Part shown: piece after piece, positions 48,278-58,075 of the stretch | How positions within the stretch are numbered: the stretch's first letter is position 1 | Layout: every line of letters begins with the position of its first letter | Assembly: GCA_008690995.1 (NCBI GenBank) | Contig: VRMN01000004.1 | Coordinates: 1,488,001-1,552,000, forward strand | Length of the DNA stretch: 64,000 nt | Direction: 5' to 3' | DNA from: Porphyridium purpureum | Taxonomy: Eukaryota; Rhodophyta; Bangiophyceae; Porphyridiales; Porphyridiaceae | Made by a program: the position numbers and the translations under genes | The notes under the pieces: model-generated | The model's database searches: none | What the model was told of the DNA's origin: nothing | Seen by the model: only the letters and a program-made list of their open reading frames with translations

Positions 48278-49240
48278 ATGCTTCGCGCATTGACGCTGCG
48301 GGGTGCTTTGGAGAGGTTGCGGCCGGCTCTCTCGGGCATGTATGCCCGTGCGGTGGCGTCGAGTCCGAGCCGTCTGGAGGGAGTGAGTGAAGCCGAGTTT
48401 GGGGAATGGGATCTAGATGCGCTCGACGACGGGACAGCCGGCGGGAAAGGCCAGGGCAAAGTGCCAAAGTCGAAGCTAGTGCCAGAATTTGGAGCGTACT
48501 TTGTGGATGAAGATGACTGGGGCATCCCACCGATACACAAGCGCAAGCCCACACAGCGTGAGAAGCCCAATCTGCGAGACGGCGACAAGGCTAAAGCCAT
48601 GCCTGATCACGGCGCCACAGACGCGGCGTGGAAGCATGATTTGTGGGACGCAGAGAAAGAGTCAGAGAGCAAGTCGATGTCATGGGGCGAGCGCCTGGAC
48701 GACGCAGACGATGCGAAACGCCGACGCTCGAGAATACCGCGCAACAAAATGAAAAAGTGGTGCAAGCAGCATGGTTTGACCTTCCGTACGTGGACAACGA
48801 TGCGGCCGCAACGCTTGCACGCCAAGCCGTGGATATGCATCACGTACTGCAAGTCCAAGGACCCGCCGCGCAGTTGGGAGTGCAAGGCTTCGAACAAATC
48901 CAAACTTGGCTCTGTCGACGACTCGATCAACAAGCTGTACAAGTTTCTGCTACGAGACAAGAAGCGCTTCCGCGTGTGGGATCATGTGGACATTGACCAG
49001 CCGCTGTTCCCGAGGGCGAAGGGCCCCAAGGCTGATGCGTTGGCAAAGGCATCTCAGTCATGGACTCTGGCCGACATCCAGCAGGCCAACAACCCAAAGA
49101 AGGGCACGCCGAGCGCGCCTCCAAAGCCCCCGCAAGTTGAACGCATCATGTTAGACGCCGACGCCATGAGCGACAACCCAGATGATGAGCAACAGAGTGC
49201 CCACGCCAATCAAAACGCAAAACCAGACACCCTGTGGTAA
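48278..49240 (+). CDS. Unrecognised family, copy B (IPRxKM-WCK-HGL domain), possibly mitochondrial
   Basis: A 320-residue paralogue of the preceding gene. The leader MLRALTLRGALERLRPALSG is an amphipathic Arg/Leu helix, typical of mitochondrial presequences and unlike that of copy A. A linker rich in Asp, Lys and Gly follows. The shared domain lies at about 145-245: IPRNKMKKWCKQHGLTFRT, TMRPQR, KPWICITY, KLGSVDDSINKLY and QPLF. It has an insertion before the WD motif compared with copy A. About 75 residues follow (Pro/Ala/Lys/Asp-rich) that copy A lacks. The frame is open upstream to 48119 but without an ATG. Confidence 0.75.
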   Translation: MLRALTLRGALERLRPALSGMYARAVASSPSRLEGVSEAEFGEWDLDALDDGTAGGKGQGKVPKSKLVPEFGAYFVDEDDWGIPPIHKRKPTQREKPNLRDGDKAKAMPDHGATDAAWKHDLWDAEKESESKSMSWGERLDDADDAKRRRSRIPRNKMKKWCKQHGLTFRTWTTMRPQRLHAKPWICITYCKSKDPPRSWECKASNKSKLGSVDDSINKLYKFLLRDKKRFRVWDHVDIDQPLFPRAKGPKADALAKASQSWTLADIQQANNPKKGTPSAPPKPPQVERIMLDADAMSDNPDDEQQSAHANQNAKPDTLW

Positions 49241-49666
49241 TCTGCGGGCAGCTCATTCTCACCACGCCATCTTTTCATATCCGCGTCAAGAATTTGGCGC
49301 CGTGAAACCAGTCCAGTCTCCAGACCATAGAGCTTCGAGCGCAGTAAGCCAAGCAAGCCATGATACATGCGGCTGGCGCCGAGCAGCGCTGTATCCGCGC
49401 AGACAACTCAGCTCGTACATGGTGCCGTTGTCGCCGCTGCCGAGGACAAGCCCCTTGCACGTGCCCGAGCCGGGACCATACCAGAGGATGACGCATGTAC
49501 AGTTATGGCGTAAGCACGATCTATCTCATATGAAAATGCGCTGCTTTGATAGAGCTTTAAAGTACAGTTTGAGTAAAATGTGTGTGAAATTGCCTGAACA
49601 AATTACCAGTGGTGAACGAGAAGAGATGAAAGACGAGCAAGGAGATGTTTGGCGGATGGGTTAGTC
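49241..49666. other. Intergenic region upstream of orphan gene
   Basis: No gene is supported. It carries two GTACAGT copies (49497, 49562) before the next ATG. Confidence 0.45.
49497..49568 (+). promoter_or_regulatory. Two GTACAGT elements upstream of orphan gene
   Basis: Plus-strand copies at 49497-49503 and 49562-49568, 65 bp apart, 105-170 bp before the ATG at 49667 and in its orientation. Confidence 0.5.
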
Positions 49667-50311
49667 ATGGCAGCGCTAGAGGACAAGAGTCGCGAGCTGG
49701 CGGCGTCCGAGAATGTGGAACACGCTTCGGAACAGATTCCGTCAGTAGCATGCGCCCACGAAGGTCAGGAAGCTGCGCGGCTGCCTGAGTTGGCCGTCGA
49801 GCTGGAATTGTCCGAGGAGCTCGTGCTGGCAGCACAGCGGGAGTATCAGAGTTTTATCTTGAAACAGGGCGGGACGGCTGCCGTGGAAGAACCGCTTGAG
49901 CAGGGGTATCGCCTGTATGTCGAACTGGCAGAGCATGTCGTGAATGAACTCGCCAAATTTTCAAGCACTGCGCATACCGCGCCCGAACGCAGGAAAACGC
50001 ATGTGTATGTACCACCCGAGAAAGGCGGTAGTGAAGGGGCTGGGATCGAAATTTGTATTTGCGACGAGCTCAACCAGGTCGTGCACCGCGTGCCGTATCG
50101 CGCGCAGCTCAGCGTGACGCCCAAAGTGCCTGGTACCAAGATGTACTTTGCAGTGGCAGACCAATGTGAAGGCCCGGAAAGTGTCACTGACAAAGAACAG
50201 GAGCCCAGCAAATCTGCGCAGCCGCAAAATCCAAACGCTTCTTCGAATCGAGTCCACTTTGCCGGCAGCTCAACGACTCGCGTGGTTATCGAGCAGCTCG
50301 CGACTGGCTAG
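49667..50311 (+). CDS. Conserved-looking protein of unknown function
   Basis: A 214-residue soluble protein that I cannot place in a family. The first 35 residues are acidic and low in complexity. Residues 38-100 look helical (LPELAVELELSEELVLAAQR, then EQGYRLYVELAEHVVNELAK). A beta-rich part follows (THVYVPPEKGG, IEICICDELNQVVHRVPYR, TKMYFAVAD), then a Ser/Asn/Pro tail. There is no signal peptide or membrane helix. The ATG at 49667 is the only ATG in the frame upstream of the homogeneous part. Two GTACAGT elements lie at the usual distance upstream, which supports a real gene. Confidence 0.65.
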   Translation: MAALEDKSRELAASENVEHASEQIPSVACAHEGQEAARLPELAVELELSEELVLAAQREYQSFILKQGGTAAVEEPLEQGYRLYVELAEHVVNELAKFSSTAHTAPERRKTHVYVPPEKGGSEGAGIEICICDELNQVVHRVPYRAQLSVTPKVPGTKMYFAVADQCEGPESVTDKEQEPSKSAQPQNPNASSNRVHFAGSSTTRVVIEQLATG

Positions 50312-51580
50312 TCAGCGTGGCTTCCGTGACCGGGTGTAGAGTGCGTCAACTTTCAATCCTTGTCTGCACCACGTGGCGTCACGAAGATTTTGCACTTGAG
50401 ATCGTAGAGAGTAACACCAGAATACCTGGGTGTCGACTGAGCGCATGGACTTTTTTTCTTCAGCGCCGGAGAACCTGTCGACGAATAAACGCGATCAGAA
50501 AATGCCCAGTCAACAATGCGATCGCATGGCCTAGTCACCTCGCATTTTACTCTGCGCATCAAGTAATCGCATGTTCTTGCATGAAAAGAATGACCACGAA
50601 GTCTCAGGCAAATTTCATGTCATTTCACCGGACCACGCAGCGGCTACTCGTTGAATTTCCGAAGCTTGCTGCTGAGTGGAATTGTACGCCTTGTACGGAA
50701 TTTCAACCGCTGTGCAATGCAAAGTGCAAGTCCTTCATCTTTCGCGCAAGGGCCAAATAATGCAACGCCCCATAGGTGGAAAGGAAAACATTTGACGGAA
50801 GTATGTGCCAACGCCAGACCCGCGCACAACGCTCTGCACTGAGATAGCATGCCGCGGTATGTTTGCCGTCGGAGACGGTTACAAAGTCAAGCCACCCCAC
50901 CCAAATTGACGTTGCCCATTGGAAACGCTGCGATTGGCGCGATTCAAGCAGGACACGTAGACCATCATGAACGATGAAATAAACCACCGCGGTGTGGTCA
51001 AGTCGTTGGTAAACGGCTCGTTGCTGCGTGAGACTGCATTGCTAGCAGCAAAGGACGACATCAATATGTGTCGTCCGTACGAGCCGTCGAGCTACAACGA
51101 GGTTGTCGTCATGCCTGACCGGTGTACGCATGAGCACAAACGACACTGTCTCGGAACCGGATATTCGGCCACAGTTATGGTGACCACTGTTATTTCGATG
51201 AAATCCGTCACCTTGAAGAACGCAATGTTCCGCGCTCCTAAAACGTGTGCGGACCCTCCAAGATATCCAGAAAACGACTACTGTGCCAACATCGCTTGCC
51301 ATCACTCGATTGCCGATTCGAAGGCTGCGCATTCAAGGTATGCAAAACGACATTGCAAGAGATCTCCGCCGTTTCCACATAATGCTTGCAGCGGTGCCAG
51401 ATCCGCAGTCCTCAGGTAAATAAAAGAATTGATGCCTTTGAAACTCGCGCTCGCACTCGAGTGCGAACGCCGCATCAGGAAAAGCATCCATGAAAGACTC
51501 CAAGCCGCACAAGGAGCTTTATTTGGATATCTTGTCACATGTCACGCATCACTGCTAGTCACCACTTCTCCAACGGGCCG

Positions 51581-52110
51581 CTACCCTTCACTGGCTTGCA
51601 AGTCGATTGGACCAGCTTTGTGCAGCCAGCCTGGACGACGAGGCCTTCTGCGCGTCGTGGCGGACACCTTGCCCTTCTGGGCTGCGGGGTCCTCGGTACC
51701 CTTCTTCTTCTGGGCCTCTGTCTTCATGGGCTTCTTTCACGAGGGCTTCTTTTGTGGAGCCCGACCGCTGCCGCCTCTACCGCTGCTCGACTCGCTGTCG
51801 CTGTCTGTGTCCGAACCGACTGCACCTACGCTGGCAGAGTGTCGTTTTGTCGCGCGCGCAAAACAAAGCCACCGCGCTCGATCACCGCCGCAGCCCGTGC
51901 GTCGGCGCCTCCGAGTGACTTTTCCATCCTATCGCGCACGCCGCCAGTGTTGATTTCCAATGATACGCTGCTGACCCGAGCCACGTCACATCCACAGCGC
52001 GGCGCAACCGGCGCCGACGGTTCTTCCAGAAAACGCGGGGCTGCAACCGCCTCGCGATGACACTCGAGCTCAACCTGCCTTTGACACCGTGACCATTTAA
52101 ATGCCGTGCG
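51581..52110 (-). pseudogene. Possible decayed host gene, nuclear-protein-like
   Basis: On the minus strand a frame free of stops runs from 52110 to a stop at 51827 and reads like protein (LEINTGGVRDRMEKSLGGAD, then ERGGFVLRAR). At the run of GC dinucleotides at 51850-51860 the coding appearance moves by one base to a second frame. That frame continues with an acidic Ser/Asp stretch (SDTDSDSESSSGRGG) and a Lys-rich part (APQKKPS, KKPMKTEAQKKK), crosses a TGA at 51737-51739 and closes at 51581. The frame shift, the internal stop and the absence of an early ATG suggest a degenerate gene, an unannotated intron or sequence errors. The family is unrecognised; the Lys/Ser/Asp pattern is common in chromatin proteins. 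Confidence 0.3.
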
Positions 52111-52258
52111 CTATCGCGGTGCCGGCCACCAGATCTCGCGCGGCAACTACATGCAGTGGCCTTGGTTGATGATGTTGTTGTTGTTCTTGTAGTTGTTGCT
52201 CTGCATTGAACCAGCTGGACCACCTCAACTGCGGAGATTTTGTTTGCCTCCACCTGAG

Positions 52259-52289
52259 GTACAGTGATTCTTCGAGGATAAAGTACAGT
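52259..52289 (+). promoter_or_regulatory. Two GTACAGT elements upstream of SDHA
   Basis: Plus-strand copies at 52259-52265 (GGTACAGTG) and 52283-52289, 24 bp apart, 224-254 bp before the SDHA ATG. Confidence 0.5.
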
Positions 52290-52512
52290 TTCATAATCAA
52301 TGGATTAATTTAATGTTTTGTTTAAGAATAATAATCGGGTTATTATAATGCGCAGTGGTTAAAGTGAATGTTAAACTCTTGTAGCGGCTGTTGGAGGAAG
52401 ATGCAGCGGCTGGAGAGAGAAGGACGGCATCAAGTTGGACTGCACGTATGCGTGTGTTGGGAAACGGCGAACGAAGGCCGTGCCGGAGCTGTAGAAAGGA
52501 CACAAGCTGAAG

Positions 52513-54423
52513 ATGCACGCGATTGTTCGTGCGGGGAACTTGCGTGGAGCGTGGAGTCGGGTGGCGCCGGTCTGCGGAGGATGGTGTTCGCGCGCATTTG
52601 CCACGAGCGGGTACAAGGTCGTCGATCATGAATACGACGCCGTGGTTGTTGGCGCGGGGGGAGCTGGTCTGCGCGCTACAATCGGGATGTGCGAAGCTGG
52701 GCTGAAGACCGCGAATGTGACTAAGCTGTTTCCAACACGCTCACACACTGTCGCGGCGCAGGGCGGAATCAACGCCGCGCTGGGTAATATGACACGTGAT
52801 GACTGGAGATGGCACATGTATGACACCGTCAAGGGCTCAGACTGGTTGGGCGACCAGGACGCCATTCATTATATGTGCCGCGAGGCGCCTGCGGCAGTGC
52901 TGGAGCTCGAGCGGTACGGTGTGCCGTTCAGCCGAACAGAGGACAGCAAAATCTACCAGCGCGCATTTGGCGGCCAGAGCCTCGACTTTGGAAAGGGCGG
53001 GCAGGCGTATCGATGTGCTGCCGCCGCAGATCGCACCGGTCACGCGCTGCTTCATACGTTGTACGGCCAGGCGCTCAAGCACGACGCCACTTTCTTTGTG
53101 GAATACTTTGCGCTCGACTTGCTGATGTCGCAGGACGGCAAGTGCGTCGGCGTGCTGGCTTTGTGCCTGGAAGACGGAACGCTGCATCGCTTTAAATCAA
53201 ACGCGACCGTGCTGGCCACAGGCGGCTACGGTCGCGCCTACTTTTCGGCCACATCGGCACACACTTGCACTGGCGACGGAAACGCCATGGCGGCGCGCGC
53301 TGGGCTACCGCTGGAAGATCAGGAGTTTGTGCAGTTTCATCCCACTGGTATCTATGGCGCCGGGTGTCTGATCACCGAAGGCTGCCGAGGGGAGGGTGGA
53401 TTTTTGAAGAATGCGAACGGAGAGCGCTTCATGGAGCGATACGCACCGTCGGCTAAGGATCTTGCTTCTCGTGATGTGGTGTCGCGCTCGATGACCATTG
53501 AAATCCGAGAGGGGCGTGGCGTCGGCCCGCAGGGCGACCACATTTACTTGCACTTGGATCATCTGCCAAAGGAAGTACTTGACTCGCGTCTGCCGGGAAT
53601 CACAGAGACCGCCAAGATTTTCGCAGGTGTCGATGCGTACAAAGAGCCCATTCCAGTGCTGCCCACGGTGCACTACAACATGGGCGGCGTGCCGACAAAC
53701 TGGAAGGGCGAGGTGATCAAGCTGGACGCCGACGGCAAAGATGAAGTCGTCCCTGGTTTATACGCGTGCGGGGAAGTGGCGTGCGCGTCAGTCCACGGCG
53801 CAAATAGGCTTGGAGCAAACTCGCTGCTCGATCTTGTCGTCTTTGGGCGCGCCGTCTCGCACACAGTTGGAGAGAAGCTGAAGCCCGGGCAGACGGTGGC
53901 GACAGAGGACCCGGCAGTCACGGAACGCTCCATCTGGAACATGGAACGCTTCCGCAATGCCAAAGGGTCACGCAGCGTCGCAAGTGTGCGCCTCGCTATG
54001 CAAAAGGTGATGCAAAACAACGCGGCAGTGTTCCGCACGCAAGATTCACTCGCGGACGGATGCACCAAGATTGACGAGGTCTATCAGCAATTGGGCGATG
54101 TGGGCGTGGAGGACCGCTCACTCGTTTGGAACACAGATTTGATCGAGGCACTCGAGTTGCAGAACCTTTTGCAGAATGCGGTGGTGACCATGCACTCTGC
54201 CGAGGCGCGTAAAGAGTCTCGCGGCGCACATGCGCGAGAAGACTTTAAGGATCGCGACGACGAAAATTGGATGAAACATACCATGGCGTACGTCGCGGAC
54301 CACACTGGCGATCCCCTGAGTTCAGATCGCGGTCTTGTGAAACTGGAGTACAGGCCTGTCATCAATTCGTCGCTAGACGAATCAGAGCAAAAGCCGTTCC
54401 CCCCGGCGAAGCGCGTCTACTAA
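52513..54423 (+). CDS. SDHA: Succinate dehydrogenase flavoprotein subunit, mitochondrial
   Basis: A 636-residue catalytic subunit of complex II (EC 1.3.5.1), oxidising succinate to fumarate on the matrix side of the inner membrane. The FAD fold [17 protein letters not shown] is near residue 40. The His for the covalent FAD link is His78 in [23 protein letters not shown], the active-site Arg region GCRGEGG, and the block [12 protein letters not shown] are intact, as is [20 protein letters not shown]. The first 30-35 residues ([20 protein letters not shown] onward) form an Arg-rich presequence. The end KRVY is usual for SDHA. It converges on the release factor gene (267 bp between stops). Confidence 0.97.
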   Translation: MHAIVRAGNLRGAWSRVAPVCGGWCSRAFATSGYKVVDHEYDAVVVGAGGAGLRATIGMCEAGLKTANVTKLFPTRSHTVAAQGGINAALGNMTRDDWRWHMYDTVKGSDWLGDQDAIHYMCREAPAAVLELERYGVPFSRTEDSKIYQRAFGGQSLDFGKGGQAYRCAAAADRTGHALLHTLYGQALKHDATFFVEYFALDLLMSQDGKCVGVLALCLEDGTLHRFKSNATVLATGGYGRAYFSATSAHTCTGDGNAMAARAGLPLEDQEFVQFHPTGIYGAGCLITEGCRGEGGFLKNANGERFMERYAPSAKDLASRDVVSRSMTIEIREGRGVGPQGDHIYLHLDHLPKEVLDSRLPGITETAKIFAGVDAYKEPIPVLPTVHYNMGGVPTNWKGEVIKLDADGKDEVVPGLYACGEVACASVHGANRLGANSLLDLVVFGRAVSHTVGEKLKPGQTVATEDPAVTERSIWNMERFRNAKGSRSVASVRLAMQKVMQNNAAVFRTQDSLADGCTKIDEVYQQLGDVGVEDRSLVWNTDLIEALELQNLLQNAVVTMHSAEARKESRGAHAREDFKDRDDENWMKHTMAYVADHTGDPLSSDRGLVKLEYRPVINSSLDESEQKPFPPAKRVY

Positions 54424-54690
54424 AGCTAGCGAGTGTCACTGATTTTGGAGTCCTATAAACACAAGTATGACACAAACTCCTTTGTGATTATCGCTTTGGA
54501 AAGACAAGCCGCGCCTGTGGTAGGTTTTTGCGCCATCCTTCTTAGTGGGATCATGGGTCCGCAGGATTCTCAGCGCGATGCCGACTGTCCTCCGACTTCC
54601 GGCAAGCAGAGTCCTGACAGCGTGCGTTTAAGGCAGATGGACATGCTGTGCGTATTTCTGGTAAAATGAAATATAGCTGTTTGTCTATTA

Positions 54691-56025
54691 TTAATCCTGT
54701 TCGGCCATCTCTTGCAATTTGCGCTGTTGATCGTCAATGATGCAAGACTGAATTAGCTCCTCTATCGCACCGTCCAAAAAGGACTGCAGCGGAAAATTCT
54801 TGTTAAGCCTGTGGTCTGTGCACCGGCTGTCTTTGTAATTGTAAGTGCGAACCTTTTCAGAGCGCGCGCCCGTGCCTACCTGAGCGAGGCGTGCTCCTCG
54901 CACCTCGCTCTGCTGCTTTTCAAGCTCAATCTCGTATAGCCGCGCACGCAACATCGTCATGGCAAGCTCTCGGTTCAAAAGCTGCGAGCGTTCCTGCGTG
55001 CAAAAGATTCGAATTCCAGTTGGCTTATGCGTGAGATCCACAGCCGTCTCGACCTTGTTCACGTTTTGGCCACCCGCACCACCCGAACGTGCGGTTGTCA
55101 TCTCTATATCCTTAGGGTCAATCTTGACCGTGACTTCGTCTACTTCTGGCATAATCGCGACGGTTGCTGTCGACGTGTGTACACGTCCCTGTGATTCCGT
55201 GGCCGGAACGCGCTGCACGCGATGAACCCCGGCCTCGTACTTCATCTTGGAGTAGACTTTATCGCCCGTCACCTGGATAATGCATTCCTTGTACCCACCC
55301 GTCTCGGCTTCGGACGCTGACAGGATCTGCGCTTGCCATCCCAACGCCTGCCAATATTTGGTGTACGCGCGCACAATGTCGCCAGCCCAGATGCCTGCCT
55401 CATCGCCACCGGTACCCGCACGAATCTCCACCATCACGTTCTTATCGTCATTGGGGTCAGACGGAAGCAGCAAAACTTGAAGGTCCTTTTCGAGCTGTTC
55501 GATTTCTGTCTCCAGCTCGTCTAGTTCAGCCTTGGCCATCTCGCGCAATTCTGGATCCTTCTCCTCCATGAGCATATCCTTGGCGTCCTGACGCTCGGAC
55601 GTAGCCGTTTTCCATCGTTCATACAGCGTCACAATACCCTCAAGCTCGGCGCGCGCCTTTGTAATGCGCAGCATTTCCGGCGGGTTGGTGCAAATCTCCG
55701 GATCCGCCAGCTGCCGCGTCAACGAGTCAAACATCGTCTTGCTACTTTCCAACTTTCGCAGCATGGAGTCGCTGGACGCCGCCGTCGGCGAACTCCCCGC
55801 AGCCATCATCACAAAACATGCTCCACGCGCCACCTTTGCCAAAGCAACATTCGCATTCCGACACGAGCGCAGCTGACGCCCTTGCGACGATGCAGCACCG
55901 CTGTTTGTCCCTACGCGCGCACACACACGCTTCCTCCGTCCCGCATTGGAAACCGCGGGACCACCGCACGCAGCAGAAACGGCAGCGCCGGCGCCAGTGC
56001 CACCAACTCCCACAAAAAACATCAT
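54691..56025 (-). CDS. prfA: Peptide chain release factor 1, organellar (probably plastid)
   Basis: A 444-residue class I release factor. The tripeptide PAT at about 275 ([13 protein letters not shown]) marks the RF1 type that reads UAA and UAG. The GGQ motif (about 319, in [13 protein letters not shown]) triggers peptidyl-tRNA hydrolysis. The bacterial-type coiled N-domain ([12 protein letters not shown] onward) and the C-terminal helix are present. An 80-residue leader begins MMFFVGVGG and is Gly/Ala/Arg-rich, as for a red-algal plastid transit peptide, which is why the ATG at 56025 is preferred; ATGs at 56067 and 56055 are in frame further upstream. It shares a 232-bp promoter with the EngA gene. 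Confidence 0.93.
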   Translation of the reverse strand: MMFFVGVGGTGAGAAVSAACGGPAVSNAGRRKRVCARVGTNSGAASSQGRQLRSCRNANVALAKVARGACFVMMAAGSSPTAASSDSMLRKLESSKTMFDSLTRQLADPEICTNPPEMLRITKARAELEGIVTLYERWKTATSERQDAKDMLMEEKDPELREMAKAELDELETEIEQLEKDLQVLLLPSDPNDDKNVMVEIRAGTGGDEAGIWAGDIVRAYTKYWQALGWQAQILSASEAETGGYKECIIQVTGDKVYSKMKYEAGVHRVQRVPATESQGRVHTSTATVAIMPEVDEVTVKIDPKDIEMTTARSGGAGGQNVNKVETAVDLTHKPTGIRIFCTQERSQLLNRELAMTMLRARLYEIELEKQQSEVRGARLAQVGTGARSEKVRTYNYKDSRCTDHRLNKNFPLQSFLDGAIEELIQSCIIDDQQRKLQEMAEQD

Positions 56026-56257
56026 CGCGCGCTCACGGGAACACGGCTCGGCCATCAGCTTTTCCATCTCGGCAGTCTCCGTCCGTGCCTTGCCCCAACG
56101 CACAAAGCCGAGACCGGTCTCCGGAAAATGATAGAATGGGGTCGTTTACTTATGAACACGTGTTGAGCTGTCGCGGCCGGCGCGCGCGGCAACAGCGACC
56201 GAGTCGCGGCTGGGCAACCTCGAAGGTGGACGAGATCAGGACGACGGAGAACGGAGA

Positions 56258-58075
56258 ATGGCATTTGTGTTTGGTGCCGCTGTGCGGCCGCCGAATGGCG
56301 CCGCTTGCGCGCTGCGTAGTTATGGTGGTGCGGAGTGTCGTGTCCGTAGAGAATTGGCATGCACGGCGCGGTTCTCCGCAAGGCGGACGCTGGTGAGAAT
56401 GCGTGCCGGGCCGGCGACGCCGTCCGGTCACGCGTCTCATGCGGCTGCGGAGATGGGTGAGGATAGCGAGGAAGATGGGTTTGAGAGTGATGACATTGGC
56501 TGGGAACAACAGTTTCCGCAGGATGACGCTGACTTTGAAGCGTTTGTCGCGCGCCAGCAGGAGCTTGACAAGCAGTATGCGGACATTGAGAGCAGACGGA
56601 AAGCAGCTATTTTGAGCGACGAAATCGATTCAGAGCGACAACAGGACGGAGTAGAAGGTGACGGCTCGGCACGGTCGGCTCCAGTAGCCTTGAAGCGTAA
56701 GCGGCGTCCGAAGCTGCCAGTTGTCGTCATCATTGGTCGGCCAAACGTGGGCAAATCACAATTGATGAACCGCATTGCAGGTGACTTCAAAGCAGGCTCA
56801 ATTGTACAAGACGTGGTCGGAATCACGCGCGACCGCACGTACCGGCCGGCCTTCTGGGCTCAGTACGAATTCTCGCTGGTCGACACGGGCGGTCTGATTT
56901 TTGACGACGACCCGACGCAGGCGTTCATTGCAGAGATTCGCCAGCAAGCTCTGATTGCGCTGGAGGAGTGCAAAGCAGCAATTTTGGTGGTCGATGGTCA
57001 GGCGGGCTTGAATCCCCTGGATGAGCAAATTGCCTCATTTCTTCGCAAGGAAGCCGGGCATGTGCCCGTGACCGTTGCGGTGAACAAGTGCGAGTCAGAC
57101 ATGGGCACATCGTACGCCGCAGACTTTTGGTCGCTGGGGCTTGGAGAGCCATTTCCCGTGTCTGCGCTGCACGGCACGGGCACGGGAGACCTTTTGGACA
57201 ATGTGGTCAAGGCTTTACCCGTTGTCAACACAGACTTGATTCAGAATGAATCCTTAGGGCCAAACGAGGAGTGGCTGCAAGAAATCAGTGTAGCGATTGT
57301 GGGCAAGCCCAACGCCGGTAAGTCGTCCATTCTCAACAAGTTACTCGGGAAAGAGCGTGCCATCGTGAGCACGATTGCGGGCACGACACGAGACACGGTC
57401 GATGACGTTGTTATCAGGGACCACGCGGAGTATCGCCTGCTTGATACCGCTGGCATTCGGCGCAAAAAGAACATCAAGTACGGTACAGAGTTTTTCATGA
57501 TCAACCGCGCGTTCAAGTCTATTCGCCGCAGTGATGTTGCGTTGTTGGTGATCGATGTGATGGACGGTGTGACGGAGCAGGACCGCAAAATTGCCGAGCG
57601 CATCATTGCTGAAGGGCGTGCCTGCATTATAGTGGTGAACAAGTGGGACTTGTACGAGGACAAGACGGACAAGTCATTCACAAAAGTGCAGGAGCAAATC
57701 CGTGACGATCTTCCCATGCTGAAATGGGCACCCATTACGCTGGTAAGCGCGTTGACGGGGAAGCGGATTCCAAGTCTGCTGCAGATGGTGGACGAGGTGT
57801 ATGCGCAGTACCGGCGGCGCGTGAGTACGGCCGTGCTAAACGAGGCGTTAGAGGAGCTGGTAGATTGGCACAAGCCGCCTAGCACAGCCACGGCGAAGCA
57901 GGGCAAGGTCTACTTTTGCACGCAGGTCGCCAGTGCGCCGCCCACCATCGCCATGTTCGTCAATTCGACCAAGCTGTTTTCAGACAACTACAAGCGATAC
58001 ACAGACAGCAAGTTCCGATCGATTCTTGGCTTTGAGGGCACTCCGCTGCGAATTCTGTGGCGAACCAAGACGTGA
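56258..58075 (+). CDS. engA: GTPase Der/EngA, plastid-targeted ribosome-assembly factor
   Basis: A 605-residue protein with two tandem GTPase domains, unique to the Der family, and a C-terminal KH-like domain. The first P-loop is GRPNVGKS (about 160), with DTGGL and NKCE. The second is GKPNAGKS (about 349), with STIAGTTRDTVDD, DTAGI and NKWD. The KH-like part ends in FEGTPLRILWRTK, the family ending. Der binds the large ribosomal subunit during assembly. The leader MAFVFGAAV plus about 50 Ala/Arg/Ser-rich residues suggests plastid import, and an acidic insert (EMGEDSEEDGFESDD) follows. The start context is GAGAATGG at 56258. Its neighbour, divergent, is plastid-type release factor 1. Confidence 0.95.
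   Translation: MAFVFGAAVRPPNGAACALRSYGGAECRVRRELACTARFSARRTLVRMRAGPATPSGHASHAAAEMGEDSEEDGFESDDIGWEQQFPQDDADFEAFVARQQELDKQYADIESRRKAAILSDEIDSERQQDGVEGDGSARSAPVALKRKRRPKLPVVVIIGRPNVGKSQLMNRIAGDFKAGSIVQDVVGITRDRTYRPAFWAQYEFSLVDTGGLIFDDDPTQAFIAEIRQQALIALEECKAAILVVDGQAGLNPLDEQIASFLRKEAGHVPVTVAVNKCESDMGTSYAADFWSLGLGEPFPVSALHGTGTGDLLDNVVKALPVVNTDLIQNESLGPNEEWLQEISVAIVGKPNAGKSSILNKLLGKERAIVSTIAGTTRDTVDDVVIRDHAEYRLLDTAGIRRKKNIKYGTEFFMINRAFKSIRRSDVALLVIDVMDGVTEQDRKIAERIIAEGRACIIVVNKWDLYEDKTDKSFTKVQEQIRDDLPMLKWAPITLVSALTGKRIPSLLQMVDEVYAQYRRRVSTAVLNEALEELVDWHKPPSTATAKQGKVYFCTQVASAPPTIAMFVNSTKLFSDNYKRYTDSKFRSILGFEGTPLRILWRTKT

Larger units (their letters stand above)
50312..52512. other. 2.2-kb region with relic-like coding traces and SDHA promoter
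   Basis: No intact gene is supported. Base composition is lower in GC than in the neighbours, especially 50.3-51.4 kb and 52.26-52.37 kb. A minus-strand coding-like trace is listed separately at 51581-52110. A short minus-strand ORF (50703-50987, 94 codons) and a plus-strand ORF (50967-51419) overlap each other and resemble no family. Two GTACAGT copies (52259, 52283) lie before SDHA. A GTT/GAT repeat lies at about 52165-52198. Confidence 0.45.

Noticed and set aside
50967-51419. 150-codon plus-strand ORF in the relic-like region
   Set aside because: It overlaps opposite-strand ORFs of similar length, and the composition (Cys/His-rich) and lack of motifs give no support.
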